A stretch of 37,795 nucleotides of DNA from Deltaproteobacteria bacterium CG11_big_fil_rev_8_21_14_0_20_47_16 (GTDB lineage: Bacteria > UBA10199 > GCA-002796325 > 1-14-0-20-47-16). The position numbers and the translations under genes are program-made. Where the stretch lies: positions 15,153 to 52,947 of the forward strand of contig PCXA01000019.1 in the NCBI GenBank assembly GCA_002796325.1, written 5' to 3'. Position 1 is the stretch's first letter, and each line of letters begins with the position of its first letter. The notes below the pieces were generated by a model that was given only the letters and a program-made list of their open reading frames with translations, was not told the origin of the DNA and did no database searches. Below are positions 15,252 through 22,174 of this stretch, piece after piece.

Positions 15252-15996
15252 CGTGTGCCTCCTCTACGATTGCCTTGCCGATCACTTCGATAACCTGCGG
15301 AACGACCGCGTTTCCGAGGCAGGTAAGCTGGTGAATCCGGTCGGGAATCCCATCAGCCACTCCACAAATCTTGGGTGCGGATACAGGCCATCCGTCGGCC
15401 CATTGCGAAGCACCTCCCGCAGGTTGCCGCGACATTTCGGCGAGCCTTTGAACCTCTCGGTAGAAGCCCCCTTGGCATCCGAGACGATCGGCGTCGGGTA
15501 CCATTCTCTTGGTCGCGAAGATCCAGATCCGTTCACGCCTATGGGGAGCGCCCACGGCCGACGCCGGTATGCATTCCCATTCGACATCGTACCCGAGCGC
15601 GGCCAGGTCTCTGAGAATTCGTCCGAAGTACCGTCCAGATTCAGTTGAAAGGATCCCCGGCACGTTTTCAGCCAGGACCCATCGGGGCTCAAGCTCGCGA
15701 ATAATTCGGGCGAATTCTCCCCACAGGTCTCGCGCATCGTCGGAGCCTTTTCGCATTCCGGCGAAACTGTGGGGCTGACAGGGGAAGCCGCCGCAAACAA
15801 GCTCGACGGGTTCGAGGTTATGTCGGCCGCAATCCCTGACATCCCGGTGGCGGGCGACGTGGGGCCAGTGTTTTTCGAGAATTCCGGTCGCATAGTCATT
15901 GATCTCCACCTGCCACAGGCATTTCATGCCGGCCCTTTCCAGGCCCAGATCGAAACCGCCGATGCCAGCGAATAGCGAACCGAACGTGATCGTCAT
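15244..15996 (-). CDS. C5-cytosine DNA methyltransferase
   Basis: A 250-residue enzyme that transfers a methyl group to carbon 5 of cytosine. Motif I is FGSLFAGIGGFDLGLERAG at residues 5-23, motif IV GGFPCQPHS has the catalytic Cys at 73, motif VI ENV is at 110-112, motif VIII GAPHRRERIW at 149-158, and motifs IX/X (LGNAVVPQVIEVIGKAIV) close the protein. It is shorter than typical Dcm (over 400 residues) because the target-recognition region is only about 60 residues, which is common in phage-borne enzymes. The ribosome site before ATG 15996 is weak. It is the first gene of the minus-strand run, next to the prophage border. No partner endonuclease is visible, so it looks like an orphan methylase. 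Confidence 0.9.
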   Translation of the reverse strand: MTITFGSLFAGIGGFDLGLERAGMKCLWQVEINDYATGILEKHWPHVARHRDVRDCGRHNLEPVELVCGGFPCQPHSFAGMRKGSDDARDLWGEFARIIRELEPRWVLAENVPGILSTESGRYFGRILRDLAALGYDVEWECIPASAVGAPHRRERIWIFATKRMVPDADRLGCQGGFYREVQRLAEMSRQPAGGASQWADGWPVSAPKICGVADGIPDRIHQLTCLGNAVVPQVIEVIGKAIVEEAHDG

Positions 15997-16064
15997 GTCC
16001 GTGAATACGGGATTGACGATAACTGTGCCGGTGATACGATCCGGAAATAGCGCTTTCCCGGATT

Positions 16065-16132
16065 GAAGGATTCACGAAAGGGTTTCCGAAAGCCTTTGCG
16101 CAATCCTTCCCTGAAGGGATCGTGAAAGGGTT
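16065..16132 (+). repeat. Imperfect 20-base direct repeats upstream of the cytosine methylase gene
   Basis: Two copies of a 20-base unit, GAAGGATTCACGAAAGGGTT (16065-16084) and GAAGGGATCGTGAAAGGGTT (16113-16132), differ at a few central positions. They lie 28 bases apart in the gap upstream of the methyltransferase, at the apparent edge of the prophage. They could be protein-binding sites for its promoter or part of an attachment or arm site; nothing in the sequence decides between these. Confidence 0.45.
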
Positions 16133-16243
16133 ACCCATTGGGTTTGCCGATCTGTTTTTTGGTTCGTTTAGGGGCAGGTGGCGGGATTATCCGCTTGCAG
16201 AGCGGCTCAGAGATGAGTACTTCGTCCTGCACTTGGGGGACGC

Positions 16244-16285
16244 AGCAATAAAAAAGGCCCACCATTTGGTGGGCTTTTTTATTGC
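16244..16285 (+). terminator. Strong bidirectional terminator-like hairpin
   Basis: GCAATAAAAAAGGCCCACCA and its complement TGGTGGGC-TTTTTTATTGC face each other across two bases, giving a stem of about 19 pairs with one bulged G and A/T tracts on both sides. This can end transcription from either strand. On the minus strand it would insulate the prophage methylase operon from the chromosome; on the plus strand no gene clearly ends into it. Confidence 0.75.
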
Positions 16286-16300
16286 TTTGTTTTTCAACTG

Positions 16301-16405
16301 AAGGAGAACCCGTAGGGTTTCGACCGAGCGCGGGTACCCACGTAGTGGGTGCGCGAGGAAGTGGTTGGAGCCGTGAGGCGGAAACCAGACTCCCGTTGGG
16401 GACGC
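16301..16405 (+). repeat. Run of small GC-rich hairpins between two terminators
   Basis: In about 100 bases four hairpins follow each other: GAACCC-GTA-GGGTTTC (16306-16321), ACCCAC-GTA-GTGGGT (16336-16350), TGGTT...GCC-GTGA-GGC...AACCA (16362-16387) and TCCC-GTT-GGGGA (16391-16402). Each loop begins with GT. The stretch TTGGGGACGCA here is echoed as TTGGGGGACGCA at 16233-16244, in each case just before a terminator. No credible protein is encoded. It may be an interspersed structured repeat or a small RNA; the sequence alone cannot tell. Confidence 0.45.
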
Positions 16406-16409
16406 AAGA

Positions 16410-16446
16410 AATCCGCAGCACCTTTTTGGTGCAGCGGATTTTTTTT
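16410..16446 (+). terminator. Rho-independent terminator
   Basis: AATCCGC-A-GCACC, a TTTTT loop, then GGTGC-A-GCGGATT form a stem of 12 pairs with a single A-A mismatch, followed by a run of six more T (eight T in total). It directly follows the small hairpin run at 16301-16405 and would end any plus-strand transcript covering it, which makes a short structured RNA ending here possible. Between this terminator and 16555 nothing convincing is encoded. Confidence 0.75.
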
Positions 16447-16554
16447 GTTCATACTGGAGTTGAACCCTGGTTTTGAAAAGGTCACCGGTTCGACCACCAT
16501 ATGGGGGAGTGTTGGGTAAACGGTTTTTATAAAATGACGCCAAACAGCTTCAAT

Positions 16555-16743
16555 TCACACCAAAATCTCAATTGCAAATTTGATGGTCTGATCGGCAACC
16601 AAGTCTTCATTGCGACGAACGTCGGACTTGATGGGCAGGATATAAGCACCTCGCTTACTATCTGGGAAAATAGAGGTTTTCCAAGCGGCGTTGCCTTGGT
16701 ATTTCCAAAGCTTTTCGTTCATTCGAAAGTGGGTCTTGATCAT
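16555..16743 (-). pseudogene. Decayed DUF1905-like gene fragment
   Basis: A frame of about 62 residues beginning MIKTHFRMNEKLWKYQGNAAW and ending LPIKSDVRRNEDLVADQTIKFAIEILV. The beginning ('LWKYqGkgAW') and the end ('gaYiLPIK..iRr.....g..i.f.iei') match the two ends of DUF1905 proteins, but the middle of the domain, some 30 residues with 'fvtlP', is missing (only KTSIFPDSKRG lies between). No clear ribosome site is seen, and the start region overlaps the promoter of the next plus-strand gene. This reads as a gene shortened by an internal deletion. A short plus-strand ORF over the same bases (16501-16791) shows no family pattern. Confidence 0.4.
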
Positions 16744-16764
16744 AGGAATCATCTTATATATAGC
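16736..16764 (+). promoter_or_regulatory. Candidate promoter for the secreted protein gene at 16788
   Basis: TTGATC (16736-16741) is followed, 13 to 17 bases on, by an overlapping TATATATAGC run (16755-16764) that offers several -10 boxes. The region is A/T-rich compared with its surroundings and lies just upstream of AAAAGGAG and the start of the next gene. Box spacing is not unique, so the call is tentative. Confidence 0.3.
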
Positions 16765-16787
16765 CATATTTACCAAAAGGAGCGCCA

Positions 16788-17117
16788 ATGAAATCAAACA
16801 TATTGCTGATAATTTTGAGTATTGCAGTTTCAATCCCTGCATTTGCTGGAACGGGGACCTTGGCCGGCGATGTTGATGATGCGTACGGTACACCACTGCC
16901 TGGTGTCATTGTCACAGTGACAAATGCGGACACCTCAGATGCACATACAGTTGCTACCAATTCTGGGGGTGTTTTTTTCGCAGAAGACTTGCCCTCCGGA
17001 AAGTACTCCGCAAAGGCACAGATGCCCGGCTATAAAACGGCCTCTGCTTCAAATATAAAAGTCAAAGATGGAAAAATGACTAAAATAAAACTGATCATGG
17101 TGATTGGGGTTGATTGA
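16788..17117 (+). CDS. Secreted carboxypeptidase-regulatory-like (beta-sandwich) domain protein
   Basis: A 109-residue exported protein. Residues 1-20 are a signal peptide (hydrophobic NILLIILSIAVSIPAFA, cleavage likely after AFA). The rest is one CarboxypepD_reg-like beta sandwich: GTLAGDVDDAYGTPLPGVIVTVTN, then HTVATNSGGVFFAEDLPSGKYSAKAQMPGYKTA, the 'G.v.d..g.plpGv.V.v.......t.t...G.f....lp.G.Y.....apGy' pattern. It should fold in the periplasm or at the cell surface and has no catalytic residues. AGGAG lies six bases before ATG. It ends 13 bases before the YHYH lipoprotein gene and is probably cotranscribed with it. Confidence 0.75.
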   Translation: MKSNILLIILSIAVSIPAFAGTGTLAGDVDDAYGTPLPGVIVTVTNADTSDAHTVATNSGGVFFAEDLPSGKYSAKAQMPGYKTASASNIKVKDGKMTKIKLIMVIGVD

Positions 17118-17130
17118 TTTAGGGGGCTGC

Positions 17131-18126
17131 ATGAATTTGTTCATTGTAATATTACTCTCTCTCGGAATGACTGCATGCGGCGCTGCAACAAGTAGTACTT
17201 CATCGGGAAATAGTGTACAACCCAGTAGCCCGCAAACCAATGCCAGTGCGAGTAAATCGGTCTGCAATGGGGTAAATGACTTTACGAATATACCGAGTGC
17301 CTTTCTGGCAGCGCTGAAAAAATACACCACAACCAATGCGGAGCATGTCGTTAATGTGTGTACCGAAGATAGTAATAGCGACGGTGCCGCCGATTATATT
17401 GTTGTCGAATCCACCGATCAGCCGAACCATGAGTCGGTGTATTATGACGATTCAGATAGTCATCATGAGGATTATGATTTCAATACCAACGAGTATCGTT
17501 ATAGTGATTTGTACACAGATCAAACACCCGGCTCAGCTGGAAACAACATGATCGAAGCCCAGAGTATTGTCATGCGCATGCCAATTAATCCCGCATCAGC
17601 GACAACGAAAACAGCCACCACATATAACACTATCGGTCTTGGGCTGAATGGCGTTTCATTCTTCAATGAAAATGCAGGACCGGGCGATGACATTACAGAC
17701 GAGCTTTTTACTTTTGATCAATGCTCAGGACATCCGCAGCAAGACGGAGTGTATCACTATCACGTTGGGCCAATTTGCCTGATTCGTGATCTAGGTGGCG
17801 CAGTCGTGATAGAATCAAAAACAGTAAAAGGGAAGACATACACATGGATCGACGATGCGGGGACTAATGCCGGTTTACTACTTGGTTTTCTCATGGATGG
17901 TTTTCCTGTCTACGGCCCAATTGGTACAAGTGAAACGGATTGTAATGGTAGCGCTGTGTCTACACCGATAGATGATTACAATGGCCATACACACTGTACC
18001 GCAGACTTTGGTGATGCAATCTACCACTATCATGTAAAGACCGCAAACAAAGGTGGGACCAGTTCTCCAATTTTTTGGATTACGAATGAATATTACTACG
18101 GCACTCCCGGTAGTGTTTCGAATTAA
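17131..18126 (+). CDS. YHYH-domain lipoprotein
   Basis: A 331-residue protein starting MNLFIVILLSLGMTACG: a signal sequence with the lipobox LGMTAC, so the Cys at residue 15 is likely lipidated and the protein anchored in a membrane. A reading from 17104 only adds nine residues before the signal. A Ser/Thr/Asn-rich linker follows, then CTEDSNSDGAADY, a DxNxDG calcium-binding-type loop, and the YHYH domain (about residues 160-325): GLGLNGVSFFNE, DGVYHYHVGPIC, GFLMDGFPVYGP, and DAIYHYHV near the end. YHYH domains occur in many secreted proteins of unknown function. A second YHYH protein is encoded at 22175. Confidence 0.8.
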   Translation: MNLFIVILLSLGMTACGAATSSTSSGNSVQPSSPQTNASASKSVCNGVNDFTNIPSAFLAALKKYTTTNAEHVVNVCTEDSNSDGAADYIVVESTDQPNHESVYYDDSDSHHEDYDFNTNEYRYSDLYTDQTPGSAGNNMIEAQSIVMRMPINPASATTKTATTYNTIGLGLNGVSFFNENAGPGDDITDELFTFDQCSGHPQQDGVYHYHVGPICLIRDLGGAVVIESKTVKGKTYTWIDDAGTNAGLLLGFLMDGFPVYGPIGTSETDCNGSAVSTPIDDYNGHTHCTADFGDAIYHYHVKTANKGGTSSPIFWITNEYYYGTPGSVSN

Positions 18127-18182
18127 TGTATAACTGTACGCAAGTTGTTGCTTATTACTGATTTTTTGGTAAGAGTAGCGCA

Positions 18183-18959
18183 ATGATGCTTTCACTTTTC
18201 CCACCACAGGTTGTGGATTTTTTTGTCTCGGTTGCAGATTTTTTTCTGTTTCTGTGTCGTGTCCTCAAGGAGGGGTTTTCGCGCCGTTTTGAGTTTCGAG
18301 AGTTTTTCCGTCAATGCTATCAAATTGGTTACAAAACACTGCCGCTGGTTTCTGTGACGGGTATCATTGTGGGGCTCGTCATGGCCATTCAGTCACGACC
18401 TGTGCTGCTCAAGTTTGGTGCAGCGACCATGCTACCAGGTATGGTGGCGGTGTCCATCATCCGCGAAATGGGCCCCGCGTTTATTGCGCTGATTTGCGCA
18501 GGCAAAGTAGGGTCCAGCATGGGCGCCGAATTGGGCTCCATGAAGGTCACCGAACAAATCGATGCCATGGAAGTTTCGTCCACCAATCCCATGCGCTTTT
18601 TGGTCGTTACGCGCGTTCTGGCAGCAACTCTCATGATTCCACTCCTCATTTTATATGCCGATGCATTGGCTATTTGGGGTAGCTGGGTGGGCACCAATCT
18701 GCAGGGGGATGTCACGCTCCATCTATTTTTTACGCAGGCATTTAAAGCAGTTGGATTTCGGGATCTCATTCCTGCTGTCATCAAGTCCTTCTTCTTTGGT
18801 GGCGTGATTGGTTTAGTCGGCTGCTATCAAGGATATCACGCGGGACGCGGTACGGAAAGTGTGGGGAAGGCGGCAAACGCCGCGGTGGTAATGGCGTCAC
18901 TGTTGGTGGTTTTAGTCGATGCCGTGGCCGTTCAAATTACAGACATTTTGGTTAAATGA
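18183..18959 (+). CDS. mlaE: MlaE-family lipid ABC transporter permease
   Basis: A 258-residue inner-membrane permease of the MCE/Mla phospholipid-transport type. After an amphipathic start (FFRQCYQIGYKTLPLVSVTGIIVGLVMAIQ) come several membrane segments and the family signature REMGPAFIALICAGKVGSSMGAELGSMKVTEQIDAMEVSSTNPMRFLVVTRVLA (residues about 95-150; quoted in parts of the continuous stretch: EMGP, GKVGSSMGAELGSM, EQIDAMEV). The end contains FFGGVIGLVGCYQGYH and AVVMASLLVVLVDAVAVQI. Its stop overlaps the ATG of the ATPase gene by four bases. With mlaF and mlaD it forms an exporter or importer of lipids across the envelope. No clear terminator separates it from the YHYH lipoprotein gene 57 bases upstream. 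Confidence 0.9.
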   Translation: MMLSLFPPQVVDFFVSVADFFLFLCRVLKEGFSRRFEFREFFRQCYQIGYKTLPLVSVTGIIVGLVMAIQSRPVLLKFGAATMLPGMVAVSIIREMGPAFIALICAGKVGSSMGAELGSMKVTEQIDAMEVSSTNPMRFLVVTRVLAATLMIPLLILYADALAIWGSWVGTNLQGDVTLHLFFTQAFKAVGFRDLIPAVIKSFFFGGVIGLVGCYQGYHAGRGTESVGKAANAAVVMASLLVVLVDAVAVQITDILVK

Positions 18960-19714
18960 TGCAGAACATTGTTATCGAAATTCGGAACGTCAAAAAATCC
19001 TTCGAGAGCCAGCATGTCTTGAAAGATGTAACATTGGATCTAACCAAGGGTGAAAACCTGGTTATTGTGGGCAAGTCCGGTATTGGCAAATCCGTTTTGG
19101 TCAAGTGCATTGTGCGTCTCTTAAAGGCAGATAGTGGAGTCATCAAAGTCTTGGGTGAGTATGTCAATGCTTTGGATAACGATGCCTTGAATGAATTGCG
19201 AAAGAAGATTGGATTTTTGTTTCAAGGGGGCGCGTTGTATGACTCCATGACGGTGAAGGAAAACCTGGAGTTCCCGCTAAAGCGCATTCATCGTGGCTTG
19301 AAGCGTGCAGAAATTGATCAAAAAGTCAAAGAGGCGTTGGAACAAGTGGGGCTTTTGGATGCGCTCAATAAAATGCCATCCCAATTATCGGGCGGCATGT
19401 GCAAGCGCATCAGTGTGGCGCGCACCATTATTGTGAACCCTCAGATCATGCTCTACGACGAACCCACGGCCGGTCTGGATCCCGTCACATCCTCTGAAAT
19501 CAGCACGCTGATCAATGATGTGCAGAAGAAATACAACACCTCATCCATCATTATTACGCACGATATTGAATGCGCTCGCATTACGGCAAACCGTGTGATT
19601 ATGCTGGAAGATGGTACGGTATATAAAGAAGGCAGTATTGAATCATTTGAAACATCACGGGATTCGCTCATTATGTCGTACTTTAATCCATCGAGCAATC
19701 CCACACATTATTAG
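18956..19714 (+). CDS. mlaF: MlaF-family lipid ABC transporter ATP-binding protein
   Basis: A 252-residue ATPase that powers the MlaE permease. Walker A is GKSGIGKSVLVK (about residues 38-49), the signature is LSGGMCKRISVART with the 'GGM.KR' typical of Mla ATPases, and Walker B is IMLYDEPTAGLDP; the H-loop is IIITHDIECA. The start overlaps the permease stop (ATGATG; the second ATG is also possible and would remove one residue). It is followed 14 bases later by the MCE-domain gene after GGGGGAAG. Length and motifs are complete. Confidence 0.92.
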   Translation: MMQNIVIEIRNVKKSFESQHVLKDVTLDLTKGENLVIVGKSGIGKSVLVKCIVRLLKADSGVIKVLGEYVNALDNDALNELRKKIGFLFQGGALYDSMTVKENLEFPLKRIHRGLKRAEIDQKVKEALEQVGLLDALNKMPSQLSGGMCKRISVARTIIVNPQIMLYDEPTAGLDPVTSSEISTLINDVQKKYNTSSIIITHDIECARITANRVIMLEDGTVYKEGSIESFETSRDSLIMSYFNPSSNPTHY

Positions 19715-19728
19715 TTAGGGGGAAGAAC

Positions 19729-20478
19729 ATGCTATTTAAACTGCGGTTGGGGCTTTTTATTGTTGGTGGCTTGGCAATCTTTGTTGCAGCCGTCTTCATC
19801 ATTGGAAAGCAGCAAAACTATTTTGACCAGATGTTCCGGTTAAGCACCACGTTCAAAAACGTGAGTGGATTGGAAGTGGGTAGTAATGTTCGTTTCACAG
19901 GAATCAATGTGGGGACCGTGGAAAATATTGTCATTTATGATACTAGTACCGTTCGCGTGGACATGCTTATTAAAGAGAACGTACAGAAATATATCAAAAC
20001 TGATTGTATTGCGATGATTGGTTCATCCGGAATTGTGGGCGATCGTATTTTGAGTATTACACAAGGTAGCAGTGCAGCACCGCACGTCAAAGATGGCGAA
20101 ATGATCGCCTCAAAAGAACCCATTGAAACGGATACCATTATTTCAGATTTGAAGGATACCGTGGATAAAGCCAATAAGTTTGTAGATAAAGCCAATACCT
20201 TTGTTACCGGAGCTGAGCAAATTGTAAACAAGGTGAATAATGGGCATGGCACCGCTGCAAAACTCCTTAATGATCCCAAGATGGCGCAGAATATCAATCA
20301 GACAGTCATTAATCTTAAGGATGCAACAAAGACATTAGATGAAAATATGGTTGCAGCAAAAGATAGCTTTTTGCTGCGTGGTGCTTACAGACGTCAGGCT
20401 AAAAAGGAAGCCAGAGCGAGAAGGATTGCGGAAAAGCAAGCGGCACAAGCACTTGCAGAGCGTGAAAAGAATCAATGA
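19729..20478 (+). CDS. mlaD: MlaD/MCE-domain substrate-binding protein
   Basis: A 249-residue protein anchored by one N-terminal membrane helix (RLGLFIVGGLAIFVAAVFIIG). Residues about 35-118 are the MCE domain: LSTTFKNVSGLEVGSNVRFTGINVGTVENI, then CIAMIGSSGIVGDRILSITQG. MCE proteins form rings in the periplasm that carry lipids. The C-terminal part is helical (DTVDKANKFVDKANTFVTGAEQIVNKVNNG and 'GTAAKLLNDPKMAQNINQT') and ends with a very charged, Ala/Arg/Lys/Glu-rich tail. The 'G.G...kLL.Dp.......' element is frequent in long MCE proteins. GGGGGAAG precedes the ATG. Confidence 0.92.
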   Translation: MLFKLRLGLFIVGGLAIFVAAVFIIGKQQNYFDQMFRLSTTFKNVSGLEVGSNVRFTGINVGTVENIVIYDTSTVRVDMLIKENVQKYIKTDCIAMIGSSGIVGDRILSITQGSSAAPHVKDGEMIASKEPIETDTIISDLKDTVDKANKFVDKANTFVTGAEQIVNKVNNGHGTAAKLLNDPKMAQNINQTVINLKDATKTLDENMVAAKDSFLLRGAYRRQAKKEARARRIAEKQAAQALAEREKNQ

Positions 20479-20479
20479 T

Positions 20480-20992
20480 ATGAGCCCATTATCACCCAAA
20501 CATCAGGCGATGGTAGATCTATTCCAAAAGCATGTTGATGCCGAATTGGCAGGGGACATTGAAACCACAATGGCCACTATGACGGATGAACCTCATTTGT
20601 ACAATGTGGCCAACATGATGGGTGGTGAAGATAAAGCTGGGGTCCGCAAATTTTATACAAATCATCTTGTGGGTAAATTTTTTCCGCCCGATGTCAAAAT
20701 GACCACCATTTCTCGAACGGTTGATGATCATCAAATCGTTGAAGAAGTGGTGATTCAATTTACGCACACTACCGAAGTGGAATGGATGTTACCTGGCATC
20801 AAACCAACAGACAAACGTGTCGAAGTAGCATTGGTGGTTGTGGTTGGCGTTAAGGACGGTAAAATTGCGCACGAACATATCTATTGGGATCAAGCCACTG
20901 TGCTTGCCCAAATTGGCTTGTTAGATCCAAAAGGGTTGCCCGTCTGTGGCGCTGAAAGTGCACAGCGCATGCTTGGAAAAGTTGCTTTATAA
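20480..20992 (+). CDS. NTF2/SnoaL-like protein
   Basis: A 170-residue protein whose ATG follows the mlaD stop by one base, so it is translated with the Mla genes. A reading from 20339 overlaps mlaD in another frame and is not credible. It begins with a helix (HQAMVDLFQKHVDAELAGDIETTMATMTD), then 'VRKFYTNHLVGKFFPPDVK' and beta strands EEVVIQFTHTTEVEWML, VALVVVVGVKDGKIAHEHIYWDQATVLAQIGLLD. This is the cone-shaped NTF2/SnoaL fold ('g.v..k....w D...ll.qlGl') seen in ester cyclases and many small-molecule-binding proteins. No signal peptide is present, so it is cytoplasmic. The substrate is unknown; linkage suggests a lipid-related role. Confidence 0.7.
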   Translation: MSPLSPKHQAMVDLFQKHVDAELAGDIETTMATMTDEPHLYNVANMMGGEDKAGVRKFYTNHLVGKFFPPDVKMTTISRTVDDHQIVEEVVIQFTHTTEVEWMLPGIKPTDKRVEVALVVVVGVKDGKIAHEHIYWDQATVLAQIGLLDPKGLPVCGAESAQRMLGKVAL

Positions 20993-21006
20993 CCTGAAAG
21001 TAATTC

Positions 21007-21786
21007 ATGAAAAGGAAGCTCATTACTATAATACTTGTCGTTGTCTATGCTCTGCAGCTGGCATCACCGCTTTATGCACAAGATACCACTGATGTTTCTG
21101 CCCCAATTTCTGAGCCAAAACCCAAACAGAAAATTCGCATACCTCTGGCATTCAAACATGCGGCAGGGGATATTCGCTATACCTTTGGCTATTGGCCCGC
21201 TTTGATCATTGCTGGTGGGGCTATTGCTGCGGGCGCCTTGACAGCGGTTGACCACTCTGTAGCTAGCCATTTTACAAGTCGCCATCTTGGGAAGCTAGAT
21301 GACATCGGCAACTATATTGGTAGTCCTTACGTCTTAAACCCAGCGGCATTTGTCGTATGGGGGGCATCCGCACTTGCACATGATAAAAAGGCGACTGTCA
21401 CTGGCGAAACTCTTGTCGAGTCACTGTTGTTTGCAGATGTCATGGTGGGAGGGCTGAAGCTTGCATTTCGGCGTACTCGCCCCAATGGAGGTAACTATAG
21501 TTTCCCCTCTGGCCACGCCGCAGGGACCTTTGCGGTGGCCACCTCACTCCAAACTCTATTTGGTTGGAAGGCCGGTGTTCCTGCATATGCTGTGGCGACA
21601 TTTGTCGGCTTGACGCGCATCGATATGAATGCACATTATCTGTCCGACGTGGTTTTTGGGGCAGCATTGGGCTCCGCAATTGGATGGGGCACAGCGCACT
21701 ACCATAAATTGATCCACAAAAATTTATTTGTGATGCCCATGATGGGTGGCAATAGTACAGGTGTTAACATTTCAGGAACGTTTTAA
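21007..21786 (+). CDS. PAP2-family membrane phosphatase (lipid phosphatase)
   Basis: A 259-residue protein with an N-terminal signal (ILVVVYALQLASPLYAQ, cleavage about residue 24) and PAP2/phosphatidic-acid-phosphatase motifs in order: KLAFRRTRP (151-159), PSGH (167-170) and R204...HYLSD (210-214), giving the three-part vanadium-haloperoxidase-type active site with His170 and His210. Members remove phosphate from lipids such as undecaprenyl pyrophosphate, phosphatidic acid or phosphatidylglycerol phosphate. Gly/Ala-rich membrane segments run through about residues 65-85 and 190-230. GAAAG lies eight bases before the ATG. Next to it lies a lipid kinase gene (21792), a natural opposite in a lipid-recycling pair. 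Confidence 0.85.
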   Translation: MKRKLITIILVVVYALQLASPLYAQDTTDVSAPISEPKPKQKIRIPLAFKHAAGDIRYTFGYWPALIIAGGAIAAGALTAVDHSVASHFTSRHLGKLDDIGNYIGSPYVLNPAAFVVWGASALAHDKKATVTGETLVESLLFADVMVGGLKLAFRRTRPNGGNYSFPSGHAAGTFAVATSLQTLFGWKAGVPAYAVATFVGLTRIDMNAHYLSDVVFGAALGSAIGWGTAHYHKLIHKNLFVMPMMGGNSTGVNISGTF

Positions 21787-21791
21787 ATTTT

Positions 21792-22154
21792 ATGACAGCT
21801 TCATTTTCAATCAAACGTCGTCTCAAGAGTTTTCAATACGCTGCAAAAGGGATTGCTCACCTTGTTGCTTCTCAGCACAATGCTTGGATTCACTTGGTCG
21901 CAACGGTTTTGGTTGTGTGCTTTGGATTCTACTGTCAATTATCAGCGTCCGACTGGAGCCTCATAGTTGTGGCCATTACTATGGTTTGGACAACCGAGGC
22001 CATCAATACCGCCATTGAACTTCTATGCGATTTTGCAACTTCGGATCGCCACTCCCTCATTGAAAAAACGAAGGATCTTGCAGCCGGTGCGGTTTTAATT
22101 GCGGCCATCGGTGCAGCGGCTATTGCTATTCTGGTGTTTTATCCATATCTCTAA
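21792..22154 (+). CDS. dgkA: DgkA-type diacylglycerol/undecaprenol kinase
   Basis: A 120-residue, three-helix membrane kinase. The family motif EAINTAIELLCD (glutamate and the 'E.iNtaiE...D' core) is at about residues 71-82, followed by KTKDLAAGAVLIAA ('KD.aAgAVl'). Short length and three hydrophobic helices match DgkA/UdpK, which phosphorylates diacylglycerol or undecaprenol. No ribosome site stands right before the ATG; AGGAACG lies further up inside the end of the phosphatase gene, so translation is probably coupled to it. The substrate cannot be told from sequence. Confidence 0.88.
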   Translation: MTASFSIKRRLKSFQYAAKGIAHLVASQHNAWIHLVATVLVVCFGFYCQLSASDWSLIVVAITMVWTTEAINTAIELLCDFATSDRHSLIEKTKDLAAGAVLIAAIGAAAIAILVFYPYL

Positions 22155-22174
22155 ATTGCGCAAAGGGAGGTGTT

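Larger units (their letters stand above)
1..16140 (-). mobile_element. Prophage of contractile-tailed (myovirus) type, partial
   Basis: Nearly all genes run on the minus strand in the standard late-phage order: DNA methylases, small-terminase-like gene, portal, protease/scaffold, decoration, major capsid, connectors, tail sheath, tail tube, tail/baseplate chaperone. Base composition is visibly richer in G+C than the chromosome to the right. The left end lies outside the window; the rest of the tail, baseplate, lysis and integration genes are not seen. The right boundary is put just upstream of the cytosine methyltransferase, in a gene-free stretch with direct repeats, but no attachment site could be proved. 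The head genes argue against a headless tailocin. No large terminase or integrase is visible, so whether the element can package or excise is unknown. Confidence 0.88.

Noticed and set aside
15896-16138. 80-codon minus-strand ORF upstream of the cytosine methylase
   Set aside because: Its first third is the direct-repeat region and the rest is the methylase gene in another frame; no independent support.
16455-16500. tRNA-like stretch with GGTTCGACC and an anticodon-arm-like CCTGGTTTTGAAAAGG
   Set aside because: The T-stem and acceptor stem do not pair and no 5' half is present, so neither an intact tRNA nor a defined attachment site can be supported.
16501-16791. 96-codon plus-strand ORF in the junction region
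   Set aside because: No family pattern or convincing ribosome site; the opposite strand shows the better DUF1905-like match, and its end overlaps the next gene's start.
20339-20479. Extended start of the NTF2-like protein inside mlaD
   Set aside because: The added residues are the charged tail of mlaD read in another frame; the ATG one base after the mlaD stop is the natural start.
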